Origin: JASGDN01 sp049840815
GTDB lineage: Bacteria > Chloroflexota > Chloroflexia > Thermomicrobiales > UBA6265
Length of the DNA stretch: 64,000 nucleotides
NCBI GenBank assembly: GCA_049840815.1
Contig: JASGJI010000019.1
Coordinates: forward strand, 1 to 64,000
Direction of reading: 5' to 3'
Part shown: piece by piece, positions 60,640 through 64,000 of the stretch
How positions within the stretch are numbered: position 1 is the stretch's first letter
How the letters are laid out: the number at the start of each line of letters is the position of its first letter
Program-made: the position numbers and the translations under genes
The notes under the pieces: generated by a model
Database searches by the model: none
What the model was told of the DNA's origin: nothing
What the model saw: only the letters and a program-made list of their open reading frames with translations

Positions 60640-61161
60640 ATGTACAACAGGATCGTGGTCCCACTGGACGGATCGGCCGTCTCGGAAGCGGCACTCTCGC
60701 CAGCGATCGAGTTCGCCCGGCTCTCCGGAGCCACCATTCACCTCGTCCGGGTCGTCGATGACACCTGGCTCACCCGCTACGGCGTGATCGGTCTCCCGGT
60801 CGGTGCCGAATCCGCCGGGGACATCCTCGCCGAAGAGCAGGACGACGCCACCCGCTACGTCGCGGCCATGCGCGCCCAGATCGAACAGACCGGCATCCCC
60901 ATCACCACCGAGATCCGCCGAGGACGTGCCGCCGACGAAATCCGGAACGCGGTCGGCGACGGCGATTTGCTCGCCATCGCGACGCATGGTCGCAGCGGGT
61001 TCTCCCGCTTCGCGCTCGGCAGCGTGACCGAGGAAGTCACCCGCCAGATGCGATCGCCAGTGCTGCTCTGCCACGCCCGCAAGGAGGACGCCGCCCGCGA
61101 ATCGATGGTGGAAGGAGATGGGGATCACCAGGCGGCCATGGATATCCGTATCGCGAGTTGA
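60640..61161 (+). CDS. universal stress protein (UspA family)
   Basis: A 173-residue single-domain UspA protein. The start YNRIVVPLDGSAVSEAALSPAIEFA is typical, and the ATP-binding G-2x-G-9x-G-(S/T) signature is readable in ATHGRSGFSRFALGSVTEEV, so it should be of the nucleotide-binding class. These proteins help cells survive starvation, oxidative stress or low oxygen. ATG 60640 follows GAAAGGG. The last ~25 residues extend past the domain. It lies between the DoxX gene and a GAF-containing kinase. Confidence 0.92.
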   Translation: MYNRIVVPLDGSAVSEAALSPAIEFARLSGATIHLVRVVDDTWLTRYGVIGLPVGAESAGDILAEEQDDATRYVAAMRAQIEQTGIPITTEIRRGRAADEIRNAVGDGDLLAIATHGRSGFSRFALGSVTEEVTRQMRSPVLLCHARKEDAARESMVEGDGDHQAAMDIRIAS

Positions 61162-61252
61162 TGCCGCGATGCCGCAGGCACACATCCGGCCCGGAATCAC
61201 GCACAATGAACCCTGACATGCCGACCGCCCGCTTCGCGATCGAGATGCAGGA

Positions 61253-62980
61253 ATGACCGCCGCACCACCATCGACACCGGAATCACCGCCACCATGCGCA
61301 CAACCGTCTGAGGAGCGCACGATTGACGAGGCCCAACCCTCCGATCGTGCGCTCCTCGCTGCCTATCGCGCCGCCCTCGCCGTGGCCGATGAGACCGATC
61401 TCGAGACCGTCCTCCGGCGGCTCGTGGAACTCGCGCGCGGCGTCGTTTCCGCCCGCTACGGCGCGTTGGGGGTGGCCGGTCCCGATGGCCGCCTGCTTCG
61501 CTTCATCCATAGCGGCATCGACGCCGAAACCGCCGCCCTCATCGGCCCGCTCCCGGAAGGACGCGGCCTCCTGGGCGTCCTGATCCACGAGGGCGAGTCC
61601 CTGCTCATGCCACGAATCGCGGACGATCCCCGGTCCGTTGGCTTCCCGCCCAATCATCCGCCCATGACCTCGCTCCTCGGCGTCCCCATCATGCTGGACG
61701 GCGAACCCGTGGGCAACCTGTACCTCTCCGAGCGCGTGGATGGCCTGCCCTTCACCCCGGACGACCTCTCCGCCATCCAGTTGCTCGCGACGCACGCCGC
61801 GTCAGCCATCCAGCGGGCCCGCCTTCATGAGGAAGTCCGCCGTGCCCGCGAACAGGCCGAACGCCAACGCGATCGCCTCCAGGTCATCATCGACCAGCTC
61901 CCGGCAGGAGTCGCCATTCAGGAGCCACCCGATGGAACGGTGCGGATGCTGAATCGCGCCGCGATCGCCATGCTCTTCGGCCCGAATGCCACCATTGCGC
62001 TGCCCCTTCCCGCCGATGCCCTGCGCTTCGCCCGCATCGACGGCGGCGAGCTCCCGGCCGGGGAATGGCCTCACGCGCTGGTGCAGACCGACATGAAGCG
62101 CGGAGGCATCCGCCGCGAACGACAGCAGCAATTGCTCTTGCGCGGGACCGCCGCTGGCCGGGATATTCCCGTCTTCGTGCAGTCCACCTCCATCCCGCTG
62201 GCCGACGACGGCGAGCGGGGTTGTGTTGTCGCCTTCCAGGATGTGACCGCGCTGCGGGAGGCCGAGCAGCTGAAGGACGACTTCCTCTCGCTGCTCTCCC
62301 ACGAGTTCCGCACCCCCCTCACCGCCATCCATGGTGGCGCGCATATGCTGGAGGCCGAGTGGGGGCGGCTCGATCCCACAACCGAGCAGGAGCTCCTCGC
62401 CGACATCGCGCGGGAGAGCAATCGGCTCGATCAGCTGCTCTCGAACATGCTGCGTCTCGCTGAAGTACTGGCAGGACGGCTCCAGCCGGCAACCGAACCC
62501 GTCCTGCTCGGCCCGGTCGTGCATCGGGTCGTGCGTGCATTCCAGGCCCGCGGCGATGACCGCGCCCCGGAGATCACGGTCGAGATTCCCCGCGGTCTCC
62601 CCGCGCTGGAAAGCGATCCTCTCCTGCTCGATCAGGTGCTGCGCAACCTGATCGAGAACGCGATCAAGTACAGTGGACCCGCAGAGCGCCCGGCGATCGC
62701 CATCATCGCGGAGGAGCATGATGGCTGCATCGATGTCCATGTGCGCGATAGCGGCATCGGCATCTCGCCGGAGCATGTCGGCGAGATCTTCGAGCGGTTC
62801 CGTCGCCCAGGCGCGGATACCGGGATTCGGGGCATGGGATTGGGACTCTATCTCTGCCGGCACCTGATCGTGGCCCAGGGTGGCCGCATCTGGGCCGAAT
62901 CGGAAGGCCTCGGCATGGGAACCACCATCTCCATCGCGTTGCCGGTAGCGACGGGATGGACGGATGATGAAGCCATTTGA
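61253..62980 (+). CDS. soluble GAF-PAS sensor histidine kinase
   Basis: A 575-residue cytoplasmic kinase with no transmembrane helix. A GAF domain (about 48-190) carries GFPPNHPPMTSLLGVPI and GNLYLSE, a pattern I associate with the DevS/DosS group of redox- and gas-sensing GAF domains. A PAS-like domain follows (about 207-335, with IIDQLPAGVAIQEPPDGTV and CVVAFQDVTALREAE), then HisKA with His350 in LLSHEFRTPLTAIHGG and a HATPase with LRNLIENAIKYSG, DSGIGI and MGLGLYLCRHLI. Whether heme is bound cannot be read. ATG 61253 follows GCAGGA. The regulator gene begins 42 bp downstream. Confidence 0.9.
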   Translation: MTAAPPSTPESPPPCAQPSEERTIDEAQPSDRALLAAYRAALAVADETDLETVLRRLVELARGVVSARYGALGVAGPDGRLLRFIHSGIDAETAALIGPLPEGRGLLGVLIHEGESLLMPRIADDPRSVGFPPNHPPMTSLLGVPIMLDGEPVGNLYLSERVDGLPFTPDDLSAIQLLATHAASAIQRARLHEEVRRAREQAERQRDRLQVIIDQLPAGVAIQEPPDGTVRMLNRAAIAMLFGPNATIALPLPADALRFARIDGGELPAGEWPHALVQTDMKRGGIRRERQQQLLLRGTAAGRDIPVFVQSTSIPLADDGERGCVVAFQDVTALREAEQLKDDFLSLLSHEFRTPLTAIHGGAHMLEAEWGRLDPTTEQELLADIARESNRLDQLLSNMLRLAEVLAGRLQPATEPVLLGPVVHRVVRAFQARGDDRAPEITVEIPRGLPALESDPLLLDQVLRNLIENAIKYSGPAERPAIAIIAEEHDGCIDVHVRDSGIGISPEHVGEIFERFRRPGADTGIRGMGLGLYLCRHLIVAQGGRIWAESEGLGMGTTISIALPVATGWTDDEAI

Positions 62981-63022
62981 CGCGGCGTTGGATCGACACG
63001 GGAAGTTCGGGAGGATGGGTGC

Positions 63023-63760
<738 letters not shown>

Positions 63761-63777
63761 CCGACGGGAATGGAGGA

Positions 63778-63831
63778 GACCCAAGAACAGACGTCCCGAT
63801 CGGTTCAGATCGGGACGTCTGTTCTTGGGTC
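63778..63831. terminator. 24-bp perfect hairpin, bidirectional terminator
   Basis: A perfect 24-bp stem (63778-63801 with 63808-63831) with a 6-nt loop, 17 bp after the regulator stop and 14 bp before the end of the minus-strand gene at the right edge. It is the longest perfect inverted repeat I found in the window and can serve both converging transcripts; there is no T run on the plus strand. Confidence 0.75.
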
Positions 63832-63845
63832 AGGGGAATGGTCGC

Positions 63846-64000
63846 TCAGGCCGCGCGAACGTGGGTCTGCGACGTCTGTGTGGATGCAGCGTCGATGAAC
63901 TCCCGCATTCCCGGTGTGTTACGGAAGCCTTCATCGCCATCCTGCGCTACCCAGATCCGATGGACTGAGGCATCCGGAAGCACAAGTTCCATGTCCGTCG
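63846..64000 (-). CDS. 3' end of an unrecognised gene (truncated by window edge)
   Basis: A minus-strand frame runs open from the right edge to TGA at 63846-63848, giving the last ~51 residues of a protein ending ...FIDAASTQTSQTHVRAA. An internal ATG occurs at 63990 but the frame continues past it. The stretch is polar with VHRIWVAQDGDEGFRNTPG; I recognise no family. Its position facing a strong bidirectional hairpin supports it as a real 3' end. Confidence 0.5.
   Translation of the reverse strand, partial: TDMELVLPDASVHRIWVAQDGDEGFRNTPGMREFIDAASTQTSQTHVRAA

Overview
The window is GC-rich (roughly 64-65% by eye), densely coded bacterial DNA with many GTG/TTG starts, short intergenic gaps and 4-bp ATGA overlaps. 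The mix of families (paired MFS exporters, family 5 solute-binding proteins with Tat-like signals, AI-2E permeases, NB-ARC/LuxR giant regulators, cupredoxins, a bifidobacterial-type phosphoketolase, several two-component pairs) is what I would expect from a Chloroflexota bacterium of the Thermomicrobia/Sphaerobacter type. That placement is inference; there is no rRNA or marker gene here. I found no rRNA, tRNA, CRISPR array, transposase, integrase or phage gene.

Layout. 1-9.6 kb: end of a TspO-like membrane protein, a broken methyltransferase remnant, an MFS exporter, a methyltransferase, a LysE exporter, a B3/B4-domain protein, a convergent nitrilase, a second MFS exporter, an AI-2E permease and a Nudix hydrolase. 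9.7-17 kb: a small four-cysteine protein with its own near-consensus promoter and strong terminator, a Gfo/Idh/MocA oxidoreductase, a zinc-ribbon/TPR membrane protein, a holin-like/phosphodiesterase fusion overlapping an EEP hydrolase, and a lipoprotein polysaccharide deacetylase. 17-23 kb (minus strand): a NarL/DesKR-type two-component pair, an ABC exporter (ATPase plus permease) and another AI-2E permease. 23-27.7 kb: a DrrAB-like drug-efflux operon with an MFS pump gene lying between ATPase and permease, flanked by a 23-bp direct repeat, and driven from a promoter whose -10 lies in a palindromic operator next to a divergent TetR gene.

27.9-37 kb: a secreted VWA / duplicated domain / cupredoxin protein whose Shine-Dalgarno is a run of ten G, then a peptide ABC importer with two tandem paralogous binding proteins and two permeases but no ATPases, then a secreted unknown. 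37-46 kb: an OmpR-type two-component pair, a TOBE/Mop protein, a sugar-catabolic group (GH1 beta-glucosidase, sugar-phosphate isomerase-like protein, Gfo/Idh/MocA dehydrogenase; divergent enolase-superfamily enzyme), a VapBC-like toxin-antitoxin pair and a small secreted cupredoxin. 46-64 kb: an NB-ARC/LuxR regulator, a second OmpR-type two-component pair, a small membrane protein, a third MFS exporter, phosphoketolase, an ECF sigma factor coupled to a one-TM protein with an extracytoplasmic PQQ-plus-NHL double beta-propeller, and a DoxX / universal stress protein / GAF-PAS histidine kinase / response regulator cluster. The window ends in the 3' part of an unrecognised minus-strand gene.

The most interesting items are the MFS insertion with duplicated translational junction in the drug-efflux operon, the VWA-cupredoxin protein with poly-G tracts, the sigma/double-propeller pair, and the Dos-like cluster at the right end.
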